Assembly (NCBI GenBank): GCA_016715885.1
Contig: JADJXL010000015.1
Coordinates: 930,001 to 994,000 of the forward strand
DNA from: Polyangiaceae bacterium
GTDB taxonomy: Bacteria; Myxococcota_A; Polyangia; Polyangiales; Polyangiaceae
Direction: 5' to 3'
Length of the DNA stretch: 64,000 bases
This document shows positions 1 to 8,725 of the stretch, piece after piece (the stretch's first letter is position 1; every line of letters begins with the position of its first letter). The position numbers were made by a program, and so were the translations under genes. A model generated the notes under the pieces. It ran no database searches, was not told the origin of the DNA, and was given only the letters and a program-made list of their open reading frames with translations.

Positions 1-594
1 GCAAGCGGATTCAGCGTGTTGACCGCTCCCGCCAGCGCGCCGAATACGCCGTCCTGTTCATATCCCTGAACTGCGCCATTGGCGAGGCCACCCCAGAAGT
101 TGTACCCCTGCCACATGAAGTATCCCGGCGGGAACGTCGCGAAAATGACCGCGCCTTTCGCGTAATCGATGACATCGTTCGCGTATGCACCCGACGCCCC
201 GCCGAGCACGTCGAGCATGATGTCCAGCCCGTCGGATGTATCCTCCTCCGAGCCGTTCGCCGGCGCATCGGGTTGAAATGCTGGTCGGTCGCCCGTCGTC
301 GTCAAATCGCCCGGATCGCGCAACGCGCCCAATTCGGCGGCCTGTTCAGGCGTTTCTCGCTTTTTCCCAAAGACCCATACCTCGAGGGACCCGCCGCCTG
401 CAACAGGGTTTCCATTGTTATCGAGCAACCCTGGTGGAGCCGCGGGGTCCTCCCCCGTAAACCCACTCGGATCCGGTGCGCGTTTCGAGGTTCTGCTGGC
501 TGTCGTTGGTGAAGGACAAGCTTTGCATCACCGCTTGTCCCGTGGTGAAAATCGTCGAGACGCGACCACGCGCTTCGTCATACGCGCGGATCGT
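1..594 (-). pseudogene. Displaced RHS C-terminal cassette (partial copy, truncated at left edge)
   Basis: This stretch is a near-identical second copy of parts of the RHS gene to its right. Positions 1-475 match 2045-2517, and 476-594 match 3351-3469. The 833 bases between 2517 and 3351 are missing, so two RHS segments are fused out of frame at 475/476. In the frame that leads into the toxin module, a TGA lies shortly upstream (near 530) and no start codon is evident, so the cassette looks silent or donor-like. Its RHS-to-toxin junction is in frame (reading ...WVFGKKRETPEQA...) and stays open to the left edge, unlike the same junction in the main gene. Similarity fades between about 594 and 620, which suggests it came from a paralogous RHS gene rather than from a fresh local copy. 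The rest of the cassette lies outside the window. Confidence 0.8.
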
Positions 595-604
595 CTTCGC
601 CGGA

Positions 605-1114
605 TTATGCCGAGGAGAAAGCGGACGATGATTCGATAGATGGAACACCGATACCCGCAGCCGTGCGAGCTAGCGCAAAAATGAGCGCATGACTTAGTCC
701 GAGCGCACGGTCCTCTCTGAGACCCCACTCGACCTCGCCTTCTTTCTCATTCCACGCGATACCGTCTCCTCCAGTCTCCCATGACAATAGCACCATTCCT
801 TTGGTGCCGTTTTCGATTCTAACCGAAAACGTGACCGGCGTGCCGCCGACGAATTCCCAGCCATTGGATTCACCTCGCAGCCACATATTTTGAGCAACGA
901 GCACCTGCAGGAGGCCAGCCAAATGAAGGGCGACATCACGACTGACTGCTATTTCGGTTACGGGCCCATGCTTGCAACGAGGATCTTGGTCCCCAAATGC
1001 GCCCCAAATCCAGCCAGGAAATTGGTCGGTTGTCGTTGAGACGAAAATTCCGACCAGTCTCTTGGGCTCCTGTTCCTGAAGGAGGAAAGCCCCTCCTGTC
1101 CTTTCGGAGTTCAT
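605..1114 (-). CDS. Hypothetical protein, second candidate immunity protein of the RHS locus
   Basis: The product is 169 residues, soluble, with no signal peptide or membrane segment, and I do not recognise its family. I chose ATG at 1114 because a GAGG lies about 5-6 bases upstream; a GTG two codons earlier is possible. It is the third gene after the RHS protein and toxin module on the same strand, 47 bases after the first immunity candidate. Small cytoplasmic proteins in this position downstream of RHS toxins are commonly immunity proteins, so that role is inferred from context only. The 3' end reaches the boundary of the displaced RHS cassette, so its last few codons may be a recombination product. 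It could instead protect against the toxin encoded by the displaced cassette, which continues outside the window. Confidence 0.6.
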   Translation of the reverse strand: MNSERTGGAFLLQEQEPKRLVGIFVSTTTDQFPGWIWGAFGDQDPRCKHGPVTEIAVSRDVALHLAGLLQVLVAQNMWLRGESNGWEFVGGTPVTFSVRIENGTKGMVLLSWETGGDGIAWNEKEGEVEWGLREDRALGLSHALIFALARTAAGIGVPSIESSSAFSSA

Positions 1115-1161
1115 TTGCACCTCATACCGACGCCATCGATTGCGCCTTGTCGTTCAATGGA

Positions 1162-1578
1162 TCAATCCATCCAGCTTGGCGAGCCGGGTCGGTACCAGTC
1201 TTGCGTTCTCAGCCACCGCTCGTACTCGAAGTATATTCTTCTCACACCGTCGGGTGTCGCCCGGATCTCGTCAAACTCAACGATGAGCCGGAACAGCACG
1301 TCGATTGCATGTTTCTCATTAATGGGATTGCTTCGCACCATTTCGTGCGGCGTTGACGTATTTGGGAAGGCCGCGTGAAGCACTAGGGTTGACCAAGTTA
1401 GATTGTTCCCGAAACGAAGTCGCGTGATCAGCCACTCACGGAATCCCGTGAGCACGCCACCGTCGCACGCTAAATCATAGCCCAGTACGAGCGCGCAGAC
1501 GGCTTGATATGTTGGCTCCGCGATGTACATTCCAGTGCGTGACCGGATATCCTCGAATACTGCACGGAAGTTTTTCAT
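1162..1578 (-). CDS. Candidate immunity protein for the adjacent RHS toxin module
   Basis: The product is 138 residues, predicted cytoplasmic and mostly helical, with no signal peptide. It opens with a FEDIRSRTGMYIAEPTYQA-type segment, a pattern seen in small uncharacterised proteins often found beside toxins; I cannot assign a named Imm family with confidence. The ATG at 1578 comes three bases after the TAG of the toxin module (1582-1584), a spacing that fits translational coupling. Immediate adjacency to the last module of an RHS protein is the main evidence for an immunity role. If so, it should bind the C-terminal papain-like domain and neutralise it in the producing cell. The binding role is inference and not visible in the sequence. 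Confidence 0.7.
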   Translation of the reverse strand: MKNFRAVFEDIRSRTGMYIAEPTYQAVCALVLGYDLACDGGVLTGFREWLITRLRFGNNLTWSTLVLHAAFPNTSTPHEMVRSNPINEKHAIDVLFRLIVEFDEIRATPDGVRRIYFEYERWLRTQDWYRPGSPSWMD

Positions 1579-1581
1579 TGG

Positions 1582-2508
1582 CTAGAACCCGAAGTTGATG
1601 TGGCCGGAGTACTCCCATAGCGCTTTGTATTCCGCGATTGATGCACCCTTGCCGCCGGTAAAGGCATCATACACACGGCCTCCCTTGACAACGACTTCAT
1701 GATGCGACCATCCCCAATTCTGCCCTCGATATCCGCCAAGTGTCGGTGCACCCGAGATTGGGGTAATTCGTTTGATGTCGCCACCGATGTGTTTCTGGAT
1801 TTGTGTAGCAGCCCGCTCACATCCAGTTGCACATGCCGGATTCTTAATATCGCGTGGGTGCCAGTTCGAGCTTCGAATCGGGCCCGCGGGTGACTTCGCA
1901 GACCCCAACTTGATCCCCGCCCCAATCGCCCCGAGCGCAATCCCTGCAAGAACCTTCGCCGCCTGATACCCATGTTCACCCGCCTTCGCATAGTCGCCTT
2001 TCTCCGCCGAGTCAACCGTTGCGGCGAGCGATATTCCGACGAGCGCAAGCGGATTCAGCGTGTTGACTGCTCCCGCCAGCGCGCCGAATACGCCGTCCTG
2101 TTCATATCCTTGAACTGCGCCATTGGCGAGGCCACCCCAGAAGTTGTACCCCTGCCACATGAAGTATCCTGGCGGGAACGTCGCGAAAATGACCATGCCC
2201 TTCGCGTAATCGATGACATCGTTCGCGTATGCACCCGACGCCCCGCCGAGCACGTCGAGCATGATGTCTAGCCCGTCGGATGTATCTTCCTCGGACCCGT
2301 TCGGTGGCGCATCGGGCTGAAATGCTGGTCGGTCGCCCGTCGTAGTCAAATCGCCCGGATCGCGCAACGCGCCCAATTCGGCGGCCTGTTCAGGCGTTTC
2401 TGCTTTTCCCAAAGACCCATACCTCGAGGGACCCGCCGCCTGCAACAGGGTTTCCATTGTTATCGAGCAACCCTGGTGGAGCCGCGGGGTCTTCCCCCGT
2501 AAACCCAC
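1582..2508 (-). CDS. RHS C-terminal toxin module, separated from its RHS carrier by a frameshift
   Basis: This 308-codon open frame overlaps the end of the RHS gene in the +1 frame. It has no convincing start (GTG at 2508; first ATG at 2457), so it reads as the cut-off tail of the RHS protein. The middle part has hydrophobic glycine-rich stretches (around KGMVIFATFPPGYFMW and VLAGIALGAIGAGIKL) that resemble the pre-toxin segments that help entry into target cells. The last 100 residues have a cysteine pair (NPACATGCERA) followed by a WSHHEVVVKGGRVYDAFTG block. This Cys, then His, then Asp order fits a papain-fold (Tox-PL-like) protease or deamidase toxin. The assignment is from pattern only. 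The displaced copy at 1-594 shows the same module fused in frame to RHS, so a single polypeptide is the likely ancestral state. Confidence 0.65.
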   Translation of the reverse strand: MGLRGKTPRLHQGCSITMETLLQAAGPSRYGSLGKAETPEQAAELGALRDPGDLTTTGDRPAFQPDAPPNGSEEDTSDGLDIMLDVLGGASGAYANDVIDYAKGMVIFATFPPGYFMWQGYNFWGGLANGAVQGYEQDGVFGALAGAVNTLNPLALVGISLAATVDSAEKGDYAKAGEHGYQAAKVLAGIALGAIGAGIKLGSAKSPAGPIRSSNWHPRDIKNPACATGCERAATQIQKHIGGDIKRITPISGAPTLGGYRGQNWGWSHHEVVVKGGRVYDAFTGGKGASIAEYKALWEYSGHINFGF

Positions 2509-5500
2509 TCGGATCCGTATACTTCAGCGGGTTGTTTGCGACATATGCATACCGATTCCAGTTCTGCCCTGAAAGCGGATTCGCAATGAACGGATCCGCC
2601 GTCAAAAAGCGTCCCAGGTTCGGATCGTACACGCGCCCGCGCATGTAGACGAGCCCCAGCTCCTCGTCCCCCAAGTGCCCGGTAAAACCAAACGTCGTAC
2701 CGGCCGCCAACGTGCCCGGGGGCTTGCCCCATTCAGGATTTCTCCGCGCACCGAATGGATCGTAACTGCGCCGCTCGTCCACGCCGCCATTCTCGTTCGA
2801 AACGACGTCGATCGATCCCAAGTGATCGGTATGCAAAAACTGCGTTTTCTTTCCTCCTGTAGACCGTGTCACGACCGCGACCGTCCGCTCACTCGACCGC
2901 ACGTGATACCGGTGCTCGACGACGCTTGTTTGGAAATTCGTGACGCGTTCATAGAGATCGTCCATGAAGATGGATTCCACGACGCCCGACGTTTTGCGAA
3001 TGCGCCTCCGATTGCCGTCGTAATCGAACGTCGTCACGTCGCTGTTTTGCCAATTGATTTGCTTGGGCAAATCGAATGCCCGGTATTCGACCGTAGCATC
3101 CGGCCGGCTGGTTTGATTGCCGACCGCATCGTGGAAATAGGATCCGAGGTTCGTATTGTCGACGATGTGCGGGCGCAGGGGGTCGTAGGTGTACGTGCCC
3201 GCGGCGGTGGTGGATGTGAAATTGCCATTCGGCGCGTACTTCCATTCACGAGCACAAGGCGTCTGGCCATCGAACCACGCGCAGCGGAGCCGCTGCAGCG
3301 CATCGTATTGAAACGTTTCGACCCTGCCGAGAGGCATTTGTAAATGGTCGGTGCGCGTTTCGAGGTTCTGCTGGCTGTCGTAGGTGAAGGACAAGCTTTG
3401 CATCACCGCTTGTCCCGTGGTGAAAATCGTCGAGACGCGACCACGCGCTTCGTCATACGCGCGGATTGTACTTACCGCATTGTTTCCGAAGCGCTCGCCG
3501 GAAATGAAGCCATTGCGGCTGACGGCGGCGAGCGTCCACAAGTCGTCCGTTGGGTCTACCTCATTCACGCGAACCAGGTGCGCGGCGTCGTCATAATGGT
3601 TTTCCACCACGAATGGCACGCCATCGGCCGGTGGGTAGGTGATCGTTGACAGCCGGCTCTGTGGATCGTAGTCGAATCCGATCGTAAAGGTTTCGCTACC
3701 CGTGTTTAGCTCCGTCGCAACGGTTCGCCCCGCTGTGTCGTAGCTCCAGCGTCGATTGACGCCGGTCGGGCTCAGCACAGCAGCAATCGCTCCAATCCCA
3801 TTGGCGGCAGTATCGTACGTCCAACGCGTTTCACCATCGACGTCGAAACGCTGTACCATGCGGCCAAGGCGATCATAGAAAAACTGCGTCGGCCGGCCGA
3901 GCGCGTCGAGCGTCGAACGTGCCTCGCCAAACCCGCTGTAATGTGTGATGGTCGTGCCACGGTCGGGGTCGGTCAATGTGCGTACGCGGCCCGCAGCATC
4001 GCGTAATGTCGTCGTTACGGCACCACCGGGGTCCGTTACGGTTCGTACATAGCCGAATGGACCGTACGTGTACGAGGTGATGCCGCCAAGGGCGTCCTCG
4101 ACTTCTATGGGGCGTCCCAGGCCATCGATTTCGGTGGTGGTCATCCCCGCGCCCGGCGAAACGACACGGACCTTCGTGCCCTCGTAATGCGTTTCGGTCG
4201 CCGTGGCCCACGGGGAAACGTGCTTGGTCACGCGCCCAAGGTTATCGCGCTCGAATGCGTGGTACTTGCGCTCGGCGAGCAGCGTAGATTCCCATATTGG
4301 CACGAGCGTGCGCTTGACGAATTCGCCGCGATCGTCGTATTCGGTCTCCTGGAGCATTCGGGGGCCGAGGACCCCGTCGATGGTGGTTCCGCGCGACCAT
4401 TGCCGAATGGGGCGCCCAAGGCGATCGAGCTCGACCAAGTCTTGCGCCCACCCGGGTGTGCTCGTGGATATACGGACGACATATTGGTCTTGTTGCGGTC
4501 CGCCGTCTTGCGTCCGCGTCACGATCGTCGCCGTTTCCGTGCCATCGGGCCGTTTCTCCAGCGTGACACGACCATACTCGTCATAGGCCCATTGTGTGAC
4601 CCGGCCATTCGGGTCGATACCCGCGAGAGGCGCGCCAAAGCCGGGATGAAACTTCGTAAAGGTTATGTGACCTTCAGGGTTTCTTTGTGAATATGGAAAT
4701 ACCCCTTCGGGCTCATACGCCGTGCAGGCTATGCGCTTACCCTCGAACGCATCTTGCGCTGTGGTTTTCGTGATATTTCCATATGAATCACGTTCGAATG
4801 CTACGCGCACCCAAGTATCCGCATCGCCTGGTGTACTCGTTGTCGATGATTTGAGCCGCGCGAGGGCATCGTGGACGTGTTCCGCAAGCCGACACGTGGT
4901 GCCTCCCGCGCCGCTCGCCGTACTGCATTGTTCATCGGTCTTGAGCAGCCCAATCTGCCACTTGGCGGGATTGTTCTTGAAGGTCCGCGTCAACTTGTCG
5001 ATGAGGTCGGCTTGTGAATCCAGGCTCCCGCCGAACAAGGTGAATTCGCGCCCGAAGAGCGTTTTCTCCTCGAGGACATTGCCAAAATGGTCAAAGTCCA
5101 GCACCGTGCGAATCGCGTCGGACAAACGCGTCGTATCGGTGGCGCCGTAATACGCATCCCGCGCGTATCCCTCGTGGCTTCCCTTGTAACCAACTGCCCA
5201 TACGACCTCGTTGATTCGACCTTGCTCGCGACGGATGCGCGTAGACACGGGCAATGTGAAGTACGAAGTGCCGTTGTTCGTGGGAGCAACTTGGAGCGTC
5301 GTCGTCTGAAACGACAGCTCGAACACCAGATCGTCATTATCGAGCGTTGGCGTCCACGAAATCACTTCCGATGGTTGCCCAGCAAATGGAAAACTATTGA
5401 AAACCGAGTCATAGGTCGTGTTGTCGTAGAGCTCGAGCCGTCCGGCATTTTTGTCGACATCCAGCACGACACGCTCGGCAAATCCCAGGAGCCCTCGACC

Positions 5501-8107
5501 CAAACGATGATATCGTGCGTCTCGATAGAACAGCTCGAATCGCCGTGCCTCTGCGCCGCCCATGTCCCTTTCGTACGCCTTGACGACGCGCCGCGAGCCT
5601 GCCACGCATCGAATCGGATATTCGCAATCCTCGCCTTTGTCGTATGCATTGGACTGCGCAAGCGTACCGTATTCGATTGCCACTTGCGGGCGAAATGCTG
5701 GGTGGCTCGGGTCGTAGGGCGCCATTCCATCCGTAATGGTTGCAAGCGAATCGGCGAATTTTGCGCGGTTACGAAACACGTGAAACGTGTTTCCGATGGG
5801 GAGCAAGACATCATTGGCTCCATCTCCATCGGCCTCGAATACGCGCGGTGCCAAAGGATGCGCGAGCGACACGCCCTCCTGCGTAAATAGTGTGTCGAAA
5901 GGAATGCCCGCGGGAACGGGCGAAAACGTTCCGTTGCCATTCGATCGAAGAATGACCCAGGATGTGCTGCCCTCCTTCATCGGCAAGAGTAGGTCTTGAC
6001 GCCCGTCATTGTCGAAGTCGATCGCCGTTGCCAAATGTGCAAATTCGTCGGCCGAAAAGACATTGCCTGGTATCGCGTTGACTCGCGTGCGAAACCCTCG
6101 ACCGGTATTGATGAAAACCCACAATTGATGATCGCTGTAACCAGTCTGCACGGCATCGGACAAACCATCGCCATTTGCATCAAGAAAAAACATGCCGCCA
6201 CCTGCTGGCACCCCATCGATATTTTGTAGGGTGAACACATAATCGCCAGCATCACGTCGCGAAATTGCAGAATAGTTATTTTGGGGCTGTGGAGTCCCGT
6301 TGGATAGGACCATTTCACGCACGAGCAATTCAGCTTTGCCGTCGCCATCCACGTCAACAGTGTATGCTTCCGAATCGCAGGGTTGAATGCCCAGCACCGG
6401 AATTGCTTCGGTTGTCGAAGAAAACCCCGTCTCCGTCCATGCCCGGTACGTCCAATCATAGAAGACGGCTCCTTTCGTACAGGTGACGATATCTGCCATT
6501 CCATCGCCATCCATGTCGAGCAGATGCGCCGAAGCTTCCGGACCTTTCAGGCCAGTGGGAGCGGTCTGTCCGCCAGGAAATGGTCGCGTGATCCCCGTAT
6601 TGATCTTCTCGAAATTGTCATTCGGAAGTGTGCGCAGCACTTGCCAGTTCGTCGAGGTGCCATTGACGTCGTGCAAGAACAAGTCCTGGCGACCGTCATG
6701 ATCGAAGTCAATGGGCGTAGCGCGTTCGCGATATACAGGCCGGTCGATTATCAGATTGAAATCCAGGAAGTACGCCGCTGTATAGGTATGCCCAAAAAAA
6801 CCTTCGGTAGCACCGCGGTTCGTCGCTGTATAGAAGCGCGACACCGGGACGCCAGATGGTTCGCCGTCGATCATCACGATATCATCGATCGCATTCCCAT
6901 CGAAGTCGGTGGTAATGACCGACGCTCCCTCGTACTGCGGAATCGGCAGGTCCGTTGCGACTTGCTCGAATCCTGTAGGGGGCGCATTCCACGTGAGCCG
7001 CGTCGGCGGCTTGCACGGACCTCCGACGTCGGCGCATTCGGATACCTGAACCATTTGCGAGCGTCCGGTCGTCGCGCTGACTCCATAGCCGAGTGCATAC
7101 CGTCGCACGAGTGCATTACCAGGCCCGCGCATCTCAATCGCGGTGAGCAGTTTGGAATCGCGAAGCTCCATGCCGCCAGCAAACGTCGTCCGAATGGCCG
7201 CAGGTGGTCGCAAGTTGTACTGGAAATCGACACTTCGAGTGGCGGGCAGATTTGCATGGCCGGTGTACGATATGCGCACGGGAAGCAATTCATTCGTATA
7301 TGGCTGCGCAGGATCCTCCGTCGTATTCTTCGTGTTGGAATACGCGTATTCTATGAAATTGTCACTTCGATCCGTCGTTCTCGCCACCCACCATGCGCGG
7401 TATGCGCCATTCTTTGCGAGCGCCCGGCTGTCCTCCGTCGACCCATAATCGACGGTGACGCCATCTTTCGTGAACACGCGGAAGCTCTTGGGGCCCAGCG
7501 ATGAATCCCAACCCGACGGGAAGAATGCCTGCACTTTGCTGAAGGAATCTGGAATCGTACGGTATTCGTCAAACCCGCCGCCCTTTCCTACGAGCACCAA
7601 TCGACGGCCGTCCATGCAATACGCATCCGTATCGTCATAAGCGATCGGCGCAATCACTCCATCCTGCGCTCGATTCTTGGGGCATCGGGTAATACGAGAA
7701 AAACCCTGGAGCGAACAACCGACTCCTTGCGGCCCGTCTCCCGCGCCATCGCATACCAATGAGATTTGCGGCGCCATGCCCGCCCGTCCCGGCACCGGAA
7801 CGAGCGGAATTTCATATCGGGGATCGCCCGCGGCATTGACACTGAACACGCCTTCGATCGCGCCCGCATTGGCCGGTTCATTCGTTTGAATCAAATCCGG
7901 TGGGAATTGCGCGCCTGATGTAGGGCACACCGATTGACCCGGCGGCGAGGGCGAATCACCGGGAGGAGGCGGCTCGCCCTCCTTTGGCTCTCCGTTATGG
8001 CCGCCACCGTGGGCGCGCGTAATTCCGCTCAATGTCGAAAGCAAAAAGAGCAGAAACGGAACGACGCTGTGAAGTCGAGCACGAGAAGCCGGAAGGGAGG
8101 GTGCCAT
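2390..8107 (-). CDS. Secreted SpvB/FG-GAP/RHS-repeat protein (polymorphic toxin carrier)
   Basis: The product is 1905 residues. It starts with a signal peptide (hydrophobic LHSVVPFLLFLLSTLSG, then a Gly/Pro-rich linker). Next comes an SpvB-type domain (roughly 60-380) with the VPVPGRAGMAPQISL and GVGCSLQGFSRITRC motifs, then several FG-GAP/VCBS-like repeats (DFDGNAIDDIV, DFDHDGRQDLF, DMDGDGMADIV, DANGDGLSDAV) and a TcdB-middle-like region. The C-terminal half holds many YD/RHS repeats and the RHS core motif (RFLTADPFIANPLSG, then NRYAYVANNPLKYTDPSG). Proteins of this kind form a hollow shell around a C-terminal toxin, as in TcB/TcC and RHS toxins. The frame ends 37 residues after the core motif because of two lost bases, and the toxin module follows in another frame. 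ATG at 8107 is used; no strong ribosome site is visible. A paralogue of the N-terminal domain starts at 63320. Confidence 0.9.
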   Translation of the reverse strand: MAPSLPASRARLHSVVPFLLFLLSTLSGITRAHGGGHNGEPKEGEPPPPGDSPSPPGQSVCPTSGAQFPPDLIQTNEPANAGAIEGVFSVNAAGDPRYEIPLVPVPGRAGMAPQISLVCDGAGDGPQGVGCSLQGFSRITRCPKNRAQDGVIAPIAYDDTDAYCMDGRRLVLVGKGGGFDEYRTIPDSFSKVQAFFPSGWDSSLGPKSFRVFTKDGVTVDYGSTEDSRALAKNGAYRAWWVARTTDRSDNFIEYAYSNTKNTTEDPAQPYTNELLPVRISYTGHANLPATRSVDFQYNLRPPAAIRTTFAGGMELRDSKLLTAIEMRGPGNALVRRYALGYGVSATTGRSQMVQVSECADVGGPCKPPTRLTWNAPPTGFEQVATDLPIPQYEGASVITTDFDGNAIDDIVMIDGEPSGVPVSRFYTATNRGATEGFFGHTYTAAYFLDFNLIIDRPVYRERATPIDFDHDGRQDLFLHDVNGTSTNWQVLRTLPNDNFEKINTGITRPFPGGQTAPTGLKGPEASAHLLDMDGDGMADIVTCTKGAVFYDWTYRAWTETGFSSTTEAIPVLGIQPCDSEAYTVDVDGDGKAELLVREMVLSNGTPQPQNNYSAISRRDAGDYVFTLQNIDGVPAGGGMFFLDANGDGLSDAVQTGYSDHQLWVFINTGRGFRTRVNAIPGNVFSADEFAHLATAIDFDNDGRQDLLLPMKEGSTSWVILRSNGNGTFSPVPAGIPFDTLFTQEGVSLAHPLAPRVFEADGDGANDVLLPIGNTFHVFRNRAKFADSLATITDGMAPYDPSHPAFRPQVAIEYGTLAQSNAYDKGEDCEYPIRCVAGSRRVVKAYERDMGGAEARRFELFYRDARYHRLGRGLLGFAERVVLDVDKNAGRLELYDNTTYDSVFNSFPFAGQPSEVISWTPTLDNDDLVFELSFQTTTLQVAPTNNGTSYFTLPVSTRIRREQGRINEVVWAVGYKGSHEGYARDAYYGATDTTRLSDAIRTVLDFDHFGNVLEEKTLFGREFTLFGGSLDSQADLIDKLTRTFKNNPAKWQIGLLKTDEQCSTASGAGGTTCRLAEHVHDALARLKSSTTSTPGDADTWVRVAFERDSYGNITKTTAQDAFEGKRIACTAYEPEGVFPYSQRNPEGHITFTKFHPGFGAPLAGIDPNGRVTQWAYDEYGRVTLEKRPDGTETATIVTRTQDGGPQQDQYVVRISTSTPGWAQDLVELDRLGRPIRQWSRGTTIDGVLGPRMLQETEYDDRGEFVKRTLVPIWESTLLAERKYHAFERDNLGRVTKHVSPWATATETHYEGTKVRVVSPGAGMTTTEIDGLGRPIEVEDALGGITSYTYGPFGYVRTVTDPGGAVTTTLRDAAGRVRTLTDPDRGTTITHYSGFGEARSTLDALGRPTQFFYDRLGRMVQRFDVDGETRWTYDTAANGIGAIAAVLSPTGVNRRWSYDTAGRTVATELNTGSETFTIGFDYDPQSRLSTITYPPADGVPFVVENHYDDAAHLVRVNEVDPTDDLWTLAAVSRNGFISGERFGNNAVSTIRAYDEARGRVSTIFTTGQAVMQSLSFTYDSQQNLETRTDHLQMPLGRVETFQYDALQRLRCAWFDGQTPCAREWKYAPNGNFTSTTAAGTYTYDPLRPHIVDNTNLGSYFHDAVGNQTSRPDATVEYRAFDLPKQINWQNSDVTTFDYDGNRRRIRKTSGVVESIFMDDLYERVTNFQTSVVEHRYHVRSSERTVAVVTRSTGGKKTQFLHTDHLGSIDVVSNENGGVDERRSYDPFGARRNPEWGKPPGTLAAGTTFGFTGHLGDEELGLVYMRGRVYDPNLGRFLTADPFIANPLSGQNWNRYAYVANNPLKYTDPSGFTGEDPAAPPGLLDNNGNPVAGGGSLEVWVFGKSRNA
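2396..2412 (-). other. Frameshift site between RHS core and toxin module
   Basis: Read on the minus strand, the main gene has GGGAAAAGCAGAAACG here, while the displaced copy (about 351-370) has GGGAAAAAGCGAGAAACG. The main gene is therefore one A and one G shorter, which ends the RHS frame at the TGA at 2390-2392. All flanking sequence matches closely. A +1 (or -2) shift in translation would rejoin RHS to the toxin. The two changes may be real mutations or base-calling errors. Confidence 0.75.
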
Positions 8108-8493
8108 GGTGCGATGGCATCGGATGCGTGCACTGTGGTCAAGGTGAAACCGACCATCCGTACCTGTTGAAACCCCGCCGAATCACGTGCACCGCCAAAT
8201 GCAAGCAGATCCACGGACGTCGGTGTCAAGGCTGCACATTCCTTGGTGCACCAAGCATCAAAGCCAATCAGTTTCCCACGTAGCTTCTCCGCCTCATCTC
8301 ACGCGCATGCACAACTGCACACGGGTGGCAAGCAAAATGAACGCGTGCGGCTTTCTCCGGCGATTCGCGCCGTGGAGAAACGGAAAACGCAAACGTGCAA
8401 GGAAACGTGCGACTTCGTCGCCGACGTGATCGGCTCGAAGCAACGAAGGAGTTCGAGGGGAGAGCGAGAACTTTGGGATGTTGGGGAGTGCGG

Positions 8494-8526
8494 CGATGAA
8501 GCGGCTTCAGGATGCCGGCTTCATCG
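8494..8526. repeat. Imperfect inverted repeat (12-bp arms, one bulged base)
   Basis: The arms CGATGAAGCGGC and GCCGGCTTCATCG pair over 12 positions around an 8-base loop, with a single unpaired C. No T-tract follows on either strand, so it is not a standard intrinsic terminator. It may be a regulatory site or an RNA hairpin upstream of the [2Fe-2S] protein gene. Confidence 0.4.
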
Positions 8527-8665
8527 GGCGCGGTTCGGGATTTTGCGCTTGTTGCGCTTCCTTCTTCGCACGCCACTGCGCGAGACGGCGGGTTTGACGG
8601 ACTTTTTGCTTGGCACGGACGAGCGGTCGTTGCGGCATGCGCCCCCTATACCTCAGCCTCTCGAA

Positions 8666-8680
8666 AGGTGCCAGGCACCT
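8666..8680. repeat. Perfect short palindrome AGGTGCCAGGCACCT
   Basis: Seven-base arms around a single A, 45 bases upstream of the [2Fe-2S] protein start. It could be an operator half of some dimeric regulator. I saw no second copy in the window, so there is no support beyond its symmetry. Confidence 0.35.
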
Positions 8681-8725
8681 GTGGACGATGCCTCGAAGGC
8701 GCTACGATGCCCTCGAGACCCGGCC

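Larger units (their letters stand above)
8108..8725. other. Divergent intergenic region with two hairpin-forming inverted repeats
   Basis: This 618-base gap separates the RHS gene (leftward) from the [2Fe-2S] protein (rightward). The open frames across it show no recognisable protein and look like low-complexity GC-rich shadow frames. It holds an inverted repeat at 8494-8526 and a short perfect one at 8666-8680, listed separately. I saw no tRNA, no rRNA and no clear -35/-10 pair. Confidence 0.5.

Noticed and set aside
1575..2048. 157-codon minus-strand frame inside the toxin module
   Set aside because: Arg/Ser-rich, no family pattern, and overlaps the conserved toxin frame that is supported by the copy at 1-475.
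2396..2412. Programmed -1 frameshifting joining RHS to the toxin
   Set aside because: The toxin lies in the +1 frame, and GGGAAAA is out of phase for a standard -1 slippery heptamer. A +1 shift cannot be ruled out.
6383..7504. 373-codon plus-strand frame inside the RHS gene
   Set aside because: Antisense to strongly conserved FG-GAP/SpvB coding sequence; composition is typical of a shadow frame in GC-rich DNA.
8243..8725. N-terminal extension of the [2Fe-2S] protein frame
   Set aside because: The upstream codons show no conserved pattern and the recognised domain begins at the ATG at 8726.
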